In this document: one piece after another, positions 1 to 6,177 of the stretch
How the letters are laid out: each line of letters starts with the position of its first letter
Numbering within the stretch: position 1 is the first letter of the stretch
NCBI GenBank assembly: GCA_009887135.1
Contig: QXYA01000059.1
Coordinates: 1 to 12,941 of the forward strand
Direction: 5' to 3'
DNA from: Candidatus Poseidoniales archaeon
Lineage (GTDB): Archaea > Thermoplasmatota > Poseidoniia > Poseidoniales > Poseidoniaceae
DNA length: 12,941 nt
Program-made: the position numbers and the translations under genes
The notes under the pieces: model-generated
Seen by the model: the letters and a program-made list of their open reading frames with translations, nothing else
Database searches by the model: none
Told to the model about the DNA's origin: nothing

Positions 1-219
1 AGCTGTGAGGTGGCTTTCATCTAAGAGAACGACAGCAGCAAAACCGGGTGGTGAGGTGATGCCATCGAACAATTCAACGTGGGCATGAACTTCTTTTGCA
101 GAACTTCGTGCAACGACCTCTTGTAGAATGCTAAGAAGCCAATCTCCATCTTGATGCTCTGCTGGAAAGAATCTGTTGTAATCAAGGAAGATATGTTGGC
201 CGTGAGCGTTTGTTGACAT
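1..219 (-). CDS. speD: SpeD-family pyruvoyl decarboxylase (S-adenosylmethionine decarboxylase-like), N-terminal part, cut by window edge
   Basis: The minus strand from 219 to 1 reads as 73 open codons starting MSTNAHGQHIFLDYN. Residues 59-73 (GFAAVVLLDESHLTA) match the self-processing segment of the prokaryotic AdoMet decarboxylase family, in which the chain is cut between Glu and Ser and the Ser becomes the pyruvoyl cofactor; here that would be Glu68-Ser69. Family members are about 120-140 residues, so roughly the second half, including the later catalytic His and Cys, lies outside the window. The usual product, decarboxylated AdoMet, donates the aminopropyl group for spermidine. Some SpeD homologues, such as the crenarchaeal ones, instead decarboxylate arginine, and the neighbouring agmatinase-like gene makes that a real alternative. 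The start is 5 bases after the upstream gene's stop, so the two are almost certainly co-transcribed. The family is clear; the substrate is not. Confidence 0.85.
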   Translation of the reverse strand, partial: MSTNAHGQHIFLDYNRFFPAEHQDGDWLLSILQEVVARSSAKEVHAHVELFDGITSPPGFAAVVLLDESHLTA

Positions 220-224
220 CGTGT

Positions 225-1232
225 TCACTCCGCTCTTGATTTTCTGAAAATCGTTGGTGTTGTGGTTGCCCGGTGTGCCCCTTCTGTTTCCCGCAAGAGG
301 TCCCATCGCCCTTCCTTGCGAGCCTTTGCATGGCTTGCGACAATCTTTGTTGCGAGCATTGCTGCTGTAAATTGGGTCAGAGGCGTATCTATTTGTGGGA
401 CGATTTCATTGACATCAGCACTAACAACAACTGCCTTTGAGGCACTGAAGAGAGTCTGAATCGTTTGTTGGACTTGCCAAAAGGTTAGGCCTCCAGGTAC
501 AGGAGTCCCTGTAGCAGGGACGAGCGCCCCGTCCAATCCATCGATGTCAATGGTCAGATGAACAGGTCCTTCGATTGAATCTAAGAGGTCGAGCCAAGCC
601 TGCCAATGTGTTGCACCTTGACATGGAGATTGGGTATCTTGAGCAAAGAATGTCGTGATACGTTCGTCTGAGAACATACGTTCATGCTCTTCTTTGCTAA
701 AAGCACGGATTCCAACTTGCAATAATCGTCCTACTCCTGCATCGAGTGCTCGTGCTGCTGCACAGGCATGTGAATAGGGTTCGTCGTCAAGTTCAGATCG
801 CAAATCGCCGTGAGCATCGATTTGGACCACAGTAAGATTGGACAGATCATTGTGAACCAATGGATGATTCCGTACAGCTTCCATCAGCGGAGGAAGAATC
901 CCATGTTCTCCGCCAAGTGTGAGTGGGAAACAATCACCGTTGAACCATGGATTGAGATAACCAACCATGGAATCAAGTTGATGGAGTAACGTTGGTTCTT
1001 CTCCATCCCAAGCCTTTGCAGTATGAATGACGAGACCTGCAGGGAGGTCTTCCTTCAGTTCAGCATCATACAATTCGACTTGTCCAGATGCTTCTATGCA
1101 AGCATTTGGGCCTTTTGAGGTACCTGTTCCGTAAGATGTTGTTAATTCATACGGAAGAGAAAGGACAACGATATCGACATCCTTTTCAATGGGCATGAGC
1201 CCCAAAAAAGTGTGGTCATCGGACGGTTCCAT
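225..1232 (-). CDS. speB: Agmatinase-like ureohydrolase (arginase superfamily)
   Basis: A 335-residue cytoplasmic enzyme that hydrolyses a guanidino group to urea, probably agmatine to putrescine, or N1-aminopropylagmatine to spermidine as known from Thermococcus. The two-manganese ligands of the family are all visible: His110 in GGEHG, Asp139/His141/Asp143 in DAHGD, and Asp229/Asp231 in TIDIDGLDG. One oddity is Gly235 after the third Asp, where agmatinases normally carry Pro (DIDCLDP in E. coli SpeB); Cys of that motif is also Gly here. The following segment (PATGTPVPGGL) is typical. The C-terminal tail after about residue 300 is basic and looks dispensable. The length is slightly above the usual 290-320. 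It is the first gene of a minus-strand unit with the SpeD-family gene 5 bases downstream. Superfamily is certain; the choice of agmatine over aminopropylagmatine or another guanidine is inference. Confidence 0.88.
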   Translation of the reverse strand: MEPSDDHTFLGLMPIEKDVDIVVLSLPYELTTSYGTGTSKGPNACIEASGQVELYDAELKEDLPAGLVIHTAKAWDGEEPTLLHQLDSMVGYLNPWFNGDCFPLTLGGEHGILPPLMEAVRNHPLVHNDLSNLTVVQIDAHGDLRSELDDEPYSHACAAARALDAGVGRLLQVGIRAFSKEEHERMFSDERITTFFAQDTQSPCQGATHWQAWLDLLDSIEGPVHLTIDIDGLDGALVPATGTPVPGGLTFWQVQQTIQTLFSASKAVVVSADVNEIVPQIDTPLTQFTAAMLATKIVASHAKARKEGRWDLLRETEGAHRATTTPTIFRKSRAE

Positions 1233-1270
1233 TGTGACAAACGCGGCGTTTCCTGTTCTTGAGACTTCTT

Positions 1271-1280
1271 CAATATAATG
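1271..1280 (-). promoter_or_regulatory. Candidate TATA box for the ureohydrolase-SpeD unit
   Basis: On the minus strand this reads CATTATATTG. The AT-rich core at 1279-1273 lies about 41-47 bases before the ATG at 1232. That places a transcript start near 1248 and gives a short leader. This is inference from spacing and composition only; no experiment or wider alignment supports it. Confidence 0.45.
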
Positions 1281-1325
1281 CTCAAAAAACCTTCAGGACA
1301 CCCTGTTTCATGGAAAAGGGGCGAT

Positions 1326-1336
1326 GTTTTAATATA
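1326..1336 (+). promoter_or_regulatory. Candidate TATA box for the 139-residue protein gene
   Basis: The stretch GTTTTAATATAG contains an archaeal-type TATA core (TTTAATATA at 1328-1336). A transcript start about 26 bases on, near 1358, would give a leader of about 40 bases before the ATG at 1398. An inverted repeat follows the box immediately, where a repressor could act. Confidence 0.5.
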
Positions 1337-1385
1337 GTCCGGGGACCAATATACAATAGTGTTCTCGGACAGTAATGTCCGGGGA
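1337..1385 (+). promoter_or_regulatory. Paired GTCC/GGAC inverted repeats and a 9-base direct repeat in the 5' region
   Basis: GTCCGGGGAC at 1337-1346 has GTCC/GGAC arms, and CGGAC-AGTAAT-GTCCG at 1366-1381 has five-base arms. GTCCGGGGA occurs at 1337-1345 and again at 1377-1385, exactly 40 bases apart. The first copy sits just downstream of the putative TATA box and the second abuts the ribosome binding site (GGAGGGGG at 1383-1390). The arrangement suits a protein operator or an RNA hairpin next to the ribosome site. Function is inference. Confidence 0.35.
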
Positions 1386-1397
1386 GGGGGAAAAACG

Positions 1398-1817
1398 ATG
1401 GGAATGACACTACAATCACTGACACAAGCAATACAACAGCATATCGATACAGAGATGGATGCTGAAGTCGCTGCCGGAATGGCAGAACACGCATTAGGAT
1501 TCTTTGGATTCTATAATCGAATTATTGATAATGCATTGGAACCTACAGACCGTAACTTGTTTTACATGTTCCAGGACTATGATTTACTCACAACAGAGTC
1601 TGAAGAGACAACACTCTGGGACGGAAGAGAATGGAGAATCCACTATTGGAAGTTTAAGCCAGACCTCAAAGAGCGCATGGAGTCCTACATGCAGCGCCAG
1701 CGCCAACCAGAAGATATCGATCCATTTGCAGACGTTTACGGAACCGACGGTCGATCGATTTGGACAAGAGAATCTGAAAAGGTTGCAAATCCAAATGCTT
1801 TCACAAGCGATTGGTGA
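1398..1817 (+). CDS. Unrecognised conserved-looking archaeal protein, 139 residues, possible winged-helix fold
   Basis: Start chosen at the ATG 7 bases after a strong ribosome binding site, GGAGGGGG at 1383-1390; an upstream in-frame ATG at 1359 has no such site and would overlap the putative operator. The protein is soluble with no signal peptide or membrane span. Residues 1-60 look mainly helical. Residues 60-86 hold a run ending in GREWRIHYWKFK that could be the beta wing of a winged helix, and residues 88-105 form a charged helix (RMESYMQRQRQ). The pattern of a MAEHAL helix, then RIIDNALEP, then WRIHYWK resembles small uncharacterised proteins of Thermoplasmatota; I have a weak recollection of the label DUF6015 but cannot confirm it. 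Function is unknown. It is followed by the carboxypeptidase gene after 45 bases. Confidence 0.75.
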   Translation: MGMTLQSLTQAIQQHIDTEMDAEVAAGMAEHALGFFGFYNRIIDNALEPTDRNLFYMFQDYDLLTTESEETTLWDGREWRIHYWKFKPDLKERMESYMQRQRQPEDIDPFADVYGTDGRSIWTRESEKVANPNAFTSDW

Positions 1818-1845
1818 AGGTACAATCAAAGCGTTTTTGGCAGAA

Positions 1846-1862
1846 GGGGGGTTGGTTAACCC
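1846..1862 (+). promoter_or_regulatory. G-rich ribosome binding site overlapped by a small inverted repeat
   Basis: Six Gs at 1846-1851 are the likely ribosome binding site for the carboxypeptidase start at 1863. GGGTT (1849-1853) can pair with AACCC (1858-1862) around a GGTT loop, so the right arm ends at the start codon and the left arm covers half of the binding site. GGTTAACC at 1854-1861 is also a perfect eight-base palindrome. Folding could hide the ribosome site; this is inference. Confidence 0.3.
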
Positions 1863-3230
1863 ATGCGAGTCGCTGTAGGTTTAGTCCTGTGCATGTTCCT
1901 CGCAAGCATTCCAATAGCCAGTGCTCAATCCGATTCTACTGAACAGGAAGAGTGGCCAGGAGACCCAATAGATAGCCATATTCACTTAACTTGGGCTACA
2001 TTAACGCTTGATGTCAATGACTGGGCAGACGAATATCCTGAAATCGTTGATGTAACGAGTGTCGGTGAATCTGAACTTGGAAAATCGCTGTGGGTTGTTC
2101 GACTTTCAGATTGGTCGAACGAGACCAAACCGAATGGGGATATCAAAGAAATCGTCTACATTGACGGTGGCCATCATGGGAACGAATATCTTGGTACTGC
2201 GCTGGCATACTTGTCAGCAAAATGGTACATTAACGGATGGGCTGAAGGCAATGAAGAAGCGATTAATGTGCTTCAAAATACTGAACTTCACATCCTGATC
2301 ATGCTCAATCCTGATGGCAATGATATCGATACTCGATGGAACATTAACCAAGTGGACTTGAACCGAAACTATGACCACTACTGGAACACATGCCCCACCA
2401 CACAACCGGGTAGCAGTGCTTTCAGTGAGGCTGAAACATCGGCGAATTCAAATTACATGAATACAGTCGTTCCTGATGCTGACTTGTACGTCACAATGCA
2501 TACTGGCGTTTGGATTATGCTCTATCCTTGGGGCAAGTGGCCTGATCAGCCTTCCGATTGGGAACTGTACCATCAAATCAGAGAGGATGTCCAAGAGAAT
2601 ATCTCGAGCATACCGATTCAAAATGCAAACCAAGGATTGTATCCAAACTGTGGAACAAGCAGAGATTATGGCTACGGAGTCATGGGATATCCTACCTTCA
2701 CGTTTGAAACTGATGATGAACAATTTGTTCCAGGGTCATTTGAGAACTTGAATGATCGGTTAGGAGAAGAGATGGATGTTATGCGATACCTCATCGACAA
2801 CGTATGGTATTGGAGAGCTCGTTTGGATGTTCGAGCAATCGATATTGCAGGAGATACCCTTACTCTCGATGTGGGCAACCAAGGACAAGCATCGACCTCA
2901 AATGCAACCTTGCAATACCTTTCCTCTAATGGCGAAGTCGCATGGACTTCGCCGGGTTTCTCAGTTAACGCAACGAATGCGTCTCTAGTGGAGATGGATT
3001 CAAGCAATCTCTCCTTAGAAGACGGGGGTTCTTGGCAGTTGTATTATCAAGTTCGAGTCATTGATGCCTCACGCTGGGTTTCTGAGCCTATTGAAGTTGA
3101 AGCCGTAGTATCAACAACAGATGAATCATCCAGCCTACTCATCGGCTATGGTATTTTCAATCCAATCGCTATCATCGGCGCCTTGGCTGTTGTTTCTCTG
3201 TTCAAGAAAGATGAACAAGATGAAGAGTAA
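1863..3230 (+). CDS. Secreted, membrane-anchored M14-family zinc carboxypeptidase
   Basis: The 455-residue product has a signal peptide (residues 1-21, cleavage likely after ASA), an M14 carboxypeptidase domain (about 35-315), an Ig/CARDB-like beta domain (about 320-418) and a C-terminal membrane helix (about 425-447) followed by a short charged tail (FKKDEQDEE). Zinc ligands are His105 and Glu108 (HHGNE) and His213 (VTMHTG). Substrate-binding NPDG is at 149-152, DLNRNY at 165-170, and the catalytic Glu is Glu282 in FTFETD. All residues expected of an active enzyme are present. It should face outside the cell and remove C-terminal residues from environmental peptides. The start is set by the signal peptide and the G-rich ribosome site. 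It lies 72 bases before an intracellular aminopeptidase gene, consistent with a peptide-use cluster. The side-chain preference cannot be read from the sequence. Confidence 0.9.
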   Translation: MRVAVGLVLCMFLASIPIASAQSDSTEQEEWPGDPIDSHIHLTWATLTLDVNDWADEYPEIVDVTSVGESELGKSLWVVRLSDWSNETKPNGDIKEIVYIDGGHHGNEYLGTALAYLSAKWYINGWAEGNEEAINVLQNTELHILIMLNPDGNDIDTRWNINQVDLNRNYDHYWNTCPTTQPGSSAFSEAETSANSNYMNTVVPDADLYVTMHTGVWIMLYPWGKWPDQPSDWELYHQIREDVQENISSIPIQNANQGLYPNCGTSRDYGYGVMGYPTFTFETDDEQFVPGSFENLNDRLGEEMDVMRYLIDNVWYWRARLDVRAIDIAGDTLTLDVGNQGQASTSNATLQYLSSNGEVAWTSPGFSVNATNASLVEMDSSNLSLEDGGSWQLYYQVRVIDASRWVSEPIEVEAVVSTTDESSSLLIGYGIFNPIAIIGALAVVSLFKKDEQDEE

Positions 3231-3273
3231 TACTCTTTCTTGGCTGAAAGTTGGTCGCAAGGTTTCAAGTGCT

Positions 3274-3285
3274 CCAAGTACTTGG
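3274..3285. promoter_or_regulatory. Perfect 12-base palindrome upstream of the aminopeptidase gene
   Basis: CCAAGTACTTGG is a perfect palindrome ending 17 bases before the ATG at 3303, in the 72-base gap between the two peptidase genes. Its size and place suit an operator for a dimeric regulator. No second copy was seen elsewhere in the window by eye. Confidence 0.3.
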
Positions 3286-3302
3286 CAGTAATCGGTGAAA
3301 CC

Positions 3303-4802
3303 ATGAAAATTAATGTCAGTTCAAGCCACAACATCGACGGAACGCTTATCCTACCTCTTTTCGAAGGCACAGAAATAGTCCCAGAAGCACATGCAACTGG
3401 GCTACATGTTGCTCTCAAGAGCCAAATTAATCGAGTTCTTGCTGATGGTGATTTCAAAGCAAAGGCAAAGTCAACAATGACGCTTGTTGGCGGCGAAGGT
3501 GGAAAAGCAATGCTCGTTGGACTTGGAAAGGAAGATGACGCTGATCTCCATGCTTACAGAAAAGCTGGTGCTGCTGTCGTTGCTGCTCGTAAGAAGGCAC
3601 ATGGTACAGACCTCACAGTTCGATTCTCAGGAGCTCCTGTTGACTCCATGGGCGCCTTTGGCGAAGGTATGATGCTTCGAGATTACTCTTATGACAACTA
3701 CAAGATGAAGGATGATGATGATGAAGAAGGAGAGCGCCTTGTTCGTATCACCTGTGATGAAGGCCAGGAAGCTGAACTTGAAGCACTCATCGATATCCAC
3801 GAAGGTGTTGTCTCTGGCGTCCATCTTTCTCGTGATCTTGGAAACTGTCCACCAAACGATATGTATCCAGAAGCATTTGCTGACATGGCCTGGGAATGGG
3901 CAAAGGATTACGATAACGTGAAAGTTACAATCATCAATTATGAGCAAGCTGTAAAGGCTGGAATGGGTGGACTGGTCGCCGTCGGTATGGGTTCATCCCG
4001 CAAACCATGTATGGTCATCTACGAAATGAATCATGAAGTTGAAGGCCGTTGCCCTCTCCTTGTTGGAAAGGGAATTACATTCGACACAGGTGGTATTTCA
4101 CTCAAGCCAGGTGCAAACATGGATGAAATGAAGTATGACATGGGCGGATCAGCTACAGTCTTTGGAACCATGCAAGCTCTTGCTGCAACTGGATACGAAG
4201 GAAAGGTCGTAGCGATTACATGCATGGCTGAGAACATGCCTGCTGCTAACGCTCAACGTCCTGGAGACGTCATTACAACACTCTCTGGCAAGACCATTGA
4301 AGTGCTCAACACCGATGCAGAAGGCCGATTGGTTCTTTCTGACGGATTGTGGAAGGCTGGAGAATTCGATCCTGAATTCATCATCGACTTTGCAACACTT
4401 ACCGGTGCTTGTGTTGTCGCTCTTGGCCATGAAGCAACAGGACTCTGGTCCAATGATGATGACTTCAGAACAAAGATTCACGAAGCGGGTAATGCAGTTG
4501 ATGAATTGGCTTGGCCAATGCCTCTACTTCCAGCATTCGAGAAGGAAATGACCAACTCAAAGATTGCAGATACTCGCAACCTTGGCGCAGGTCGTTATGG
4601 TGGAGCAAACACAGCTGCAGCCTTCCTCAAGCAATTCGTTCCAAATCGTAACTACGACAAGGATGGAGAACAAATCACATGGGCTCACATGGATATCGCA
4701 GGAACATACTGGGGTGCTAAGACCAACACTATGGTTGGAAATGGCGCAACTGGAATACACGTTCGCACCATGTACCATTTGATTACGAACTACAAGAACT
4801 GA
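3303..4802 (+). CDS. pepA: M17 leucyl aminopeptidase (cytosol aminopeptidase)
   Basis: A 499-residue cytoplasmic two-metal peptidase that removes N-terminal residues from peptides; family members are hexamers. The signature NTDAEGRL is at 337-343. Expected active-site residues are Lys256, Asp261, Lys268, Asp279, Asp338, Glu340 and Arg342. Each is offset by exactly 14 from E. coli PepA Lys270, Asp275, Lys282, Asp293, Asp352, Glu354 and Arg356, so the catalytic domain is intact and ungapped here. The N-terminal macro-like domain covers about 1-165 and carries an acidic stretch (KDDDDEEGE, 136-144). The frame is open upstream to a TTG at 3240, but the ATG at 3303 follows GGTGA and begins at the family's usual MKINV-type strand, so it is preferred. 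It probably shares a transcript with the carboxypeptidase before it and the lipoprotein 13 bases after it. Confidence 0.93.
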   Translation: MKINVSSSHNIDGTLILPLFEGTEIVPEAHATGLHVALKSQINRVLADGDFKAKAKSTMTLVGGEGGKAMLVGLGKEDDADLHAYRKAGAAVVAARKKAHGTDLTVRFSGAPVDSMGAFGEGMMLRDYSYDNYKMKDDDDEEGERLVRITCDEGQEAELEALIDIHEGVVSGVHLSRDLGNCPPNDMYPEAFADMAWEWAKDYDNVKVTIINYEQAVKAGMGGLVAVGMGSSRKPCMVIYEMNHEVEGRCPLLVGKGITFDTGGISLKPGANMDEMKYDMGGSATVFGTMQALAATGYEGKVVAITCMAENMPAANAQRPGDVITTLSGKTIEVLNTDAEGRLVLSDGLWKAGEFDPEFIIDFATLTGACVVALGHEATGLWSNDDDFRTKIHEAGNAVDELAWPMPLLPAFEKEMTNSKIADTRNLGAGRYGGANTAAAFLKQFVPNRNYDKDGEQITWAHMDIAGTYWGAKTNTMVGNGATGIHVRTMYHLITNYKN

Positions 4803-4815
4803 GTCTTGTGATCTT

Positions 4816-5565
4816 ATGAAACTGAATACTCCACTGATTGGAGTAGTCATCCTCATGACACTCACATCTGGATGTCTTGGCTCAGTTCAGGATAATGAAA
4901 AGGCGAATGGACTCGTCGTGACGACCGATACCAACCTCGATCAGATTGTAACCGTCTATGATCAAGGAGAACTTATTCAACAAGAAGATGGAACAATAAT
5001 GTTTGATTTCTCTGATTCAGTATTTTCAGAAGAAATTCTTTCCTTCGGCATCTCTCCAGGAGATGGACGTGAAGACATTATCATCGATGCTACTGAAACT
5101 TCAGAAATAGAAGTCACTTACGACAGACATGGCTACTACACGGTCAATGCTTTCGCAATCGGTATCAATGGTGAAAGAGAATCTACAGCGATTGTGATAA
5201 CAATCGAGCAAGAGATAACGTGGACTGAAGTGAATACTGGAAGTCCCGAAATACTCTATTTTGAGGCTGAACCAGGGAATGAACTTCCTTCTCCATCGTA
5301 TTTTATATTGAATTCAACTGTTGAGAATCCAAGTTCAATCATTGGAATTGATGGGCGTTCAGTAAGCGTCTCATGGTCGGTTGTAAATCCAGATGGACCG
5401 TGTTTGAGTGAATCAAGATCAATCGAAGATGGAGATTCAACAACATGGAACACCCTGCATTTTAGTCCAGTTGGAATGCATGAACTTGAATTGGTTATTG
5501 ATGATGGACAAGATACCATCAATGTTGAGCATAAGGTCTCAATTCGATACGAACTTGTCGAATGA
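4816..5565 (+). CDS. Putative surface lipoprotein with PKD/Ig-like beta domains
   Basis: The 249-residue product begins with a short basic N-terminus, a hydrophobic stretch and the lipobox-like LTSGC, giving a lipid-anchored Cys20. The rest is rich in beta strands, acidic, and looks like two Ig/PKD-type domains: about 38-132, with the PKD-like ending YDRHGYYTVNAFAIGINGE, and about 150-246, with SVSWSVVNPDG and HFSPVGMHELELVIDDG. No catalytic motif is visible, so it may bind, present or scaffold substrate at the cell surface. It starts 13 bases after the aminopeptidase stop; the only ribosome signal is GTGATC, which matches the 3' part of the canonical site. Its stop is one base from the stop of the convergent carbonic anhydrase gene. 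Function unknown beyond localisation. Confidence 0.8.
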   Translation: MKLNTPLIGVVILMTLTSGCLGSVQDNEKANGLVVTTDTNLDQIVTVYDQGELIQQEDGTIMFDFSDSVFSEEILSFGISPGDGREDIIIDATETSEIEVTYDRHGYYTVNAFAIGINGERESTAIVITIEQEITWTEVNTGSPEILYFEAEPGNELPSPSYFILNSTVENPSSIIGIDGRSVSVSWSVVNPDGPCLSESRSIEDGDSTTWNTLHFSPVGMHELELVIDDGQDTINVEHKVSIRYELVE

Positions 5566-5580
5566 ATCATTCATCGATGA
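5562..5580. promoter_or_regulatory. Inverted repeats at the convergent stop codons
   Basis: ATGAATCATTCAT (5562-5574) has six-base arms around one base, and TCATCGATGA (5571-5580) is a perfect ten-base palindrome. Both overlap the two stop codons of the tail-to-tail genes. There is no T-tract on either side, so a bidirectional terminator is only a possibility. Confidence 0.2.
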
Positions 5581-6067
5581 AGTCAACTTTCCCAGTCTCA
5601 ACATCGTACATTGCCCCTTGAACAACTACGTTTGATTTGAGTAGAGGATTGTTTCGAAGCGTTTTCACATCACGAGTCAACTTTTCCATTTGATTATCAA
5701 TTACAGATGGAGTGAATTGTGAAGCATCAACACCTGTGTTCGATTGAATAGCATCCCTTACACCTTCCAATGTAGCTGCAGCCACGCCACATTGGGTATG
5801 TTGCATAATGAGGATTCGATCACAATCAAGAATGTGGTTTGCTACAACAATGTCACTCTCAATAGCAGAATTGAGTTGACCACCACCATTTCGAAGAACT
5901 TTCATGTCTCCTAATTCCATACCAAGTGCTTGATGTGGCAAGATACGGCAATCCATACAGGTGAGCAAAAGCATCTTTTTGGCAGGCAATCCAGGTACAT
6001 CCTTTCCAGGAAATGCAGCAACATAATCTGTATTTGACTCAGCAATATCAGAAAAATCATCACTCAT
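5567..6067 (-). CDS. Beta-class carbonic anhydrase
   Basis: A 166-residue enzyme interconverting carbon dioxide and bicarbonate with a catalytic zinc. Ligands are Cys37, His90 and Cys93, with the Asp39-Arg41 dyad in TCMDCRI and the second cluster in MQHTQCGVAA. GDMKVLRNGGG (53-63) and the end VQGAMYDVETGKV are also typical. There is no signal peptide, so it is cytoplasmic. A longer reading from an ATG at 6103 is open, but the likely minus-strand TATA box lies only 8 bases before it, whereas it is about 45 bases before the ATG at 6067. Family alignment also starts after the MSDDF methionine. It is a lone gene between two plus-strand units and shares a promoter region with the giant surface protein gene. 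It could supply bicarbonate for carboxylases or balance pH. Confidence 0.9.
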   Translation of the reverse strand: MSDDFSDIAESNTDYVAAFPGKDVPGLPAKKMLLLTCMDCRILPHQALGMELGDMKVLRNGGGQLNSAIESDIVVANHILDCDRILIMQHTQCGVAAATLEGVRDAIQSNTGVDASQFTPSVIDNQMEKLTRDVKTLRNNPLLKSNVVVQGAMYDVETGKVDFIDE

Positions 6068-6109
6068 ACTATTCGCCTTAAGTAACCGATAACGCAAAGG
6101 CATTTGATG

Positions 6110-6119
6110 TTTTTTTATG
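6110..6119 (-). promoter_or_regulatory. Candidate TATA box for the carbonic anhydrase gene
   Basis: The minus strand reads CATAAAAAAA here. A transcript start about 26 bases on, near 6088, leaves a leader of about 20 bases to the ATG at 6067. It also makes the upstream ATG at 6103 an unlikely start, because that would lie before the transcript begins. Confidence 0.5.
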
Positions 6120-6141
6120 CAGTGACACTTTTGTTACCATT

Positions 6142-6158
6142 AGGATAACTTATATCCT
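6142..6158 (+). promoter_or_regulatory. TATA box inside an inverted repeat, promoter of the giant surface protein (likely leaderless)
   Basis: The arms AGGATA (6142-6147) and TATCCT (6153-6158) flank ACTTA, and the TATA core CTTATAT (6149-6155) lies inside. The core centre is about 26 bases before the ATG at 6178, so transcription should begin at or next to the start codon. No ribosome binding site precedes that ATG, which agrees with a leaderless transcript. A protein on the repeat would block TATA binding. Confidence 0.5.
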
Positions 6159-6177
6159 GTTCAATAATGGTACACCC

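Noticed and set aside
1830..1838. T-rich stretch as terminator of the 139-residue gene
   Set aside because: GCGTTTTTGG has only five Ts and no stem before it, and the next gene begins 25 bases later.
3235..3250. CTTTC/GAAAG hairpin after the carboxypeptidase stop
   Set aside because: A five-base AT-rich stem without a following T-tract is too weak to call a terminator.
3240..3302. TTG start extending the aminopeptidase by 21 residues
   Set aside because: There is no ribosome site before it, the extension is not family-like, and it would read through the palindrome at 3274-3285.
6068..6103. Longer start for the carbonic anhydrase
   Set aside because: The extra 12 residues lie almost on the TATA box, so the ATG at 6103 would precede the predicted transcript start.
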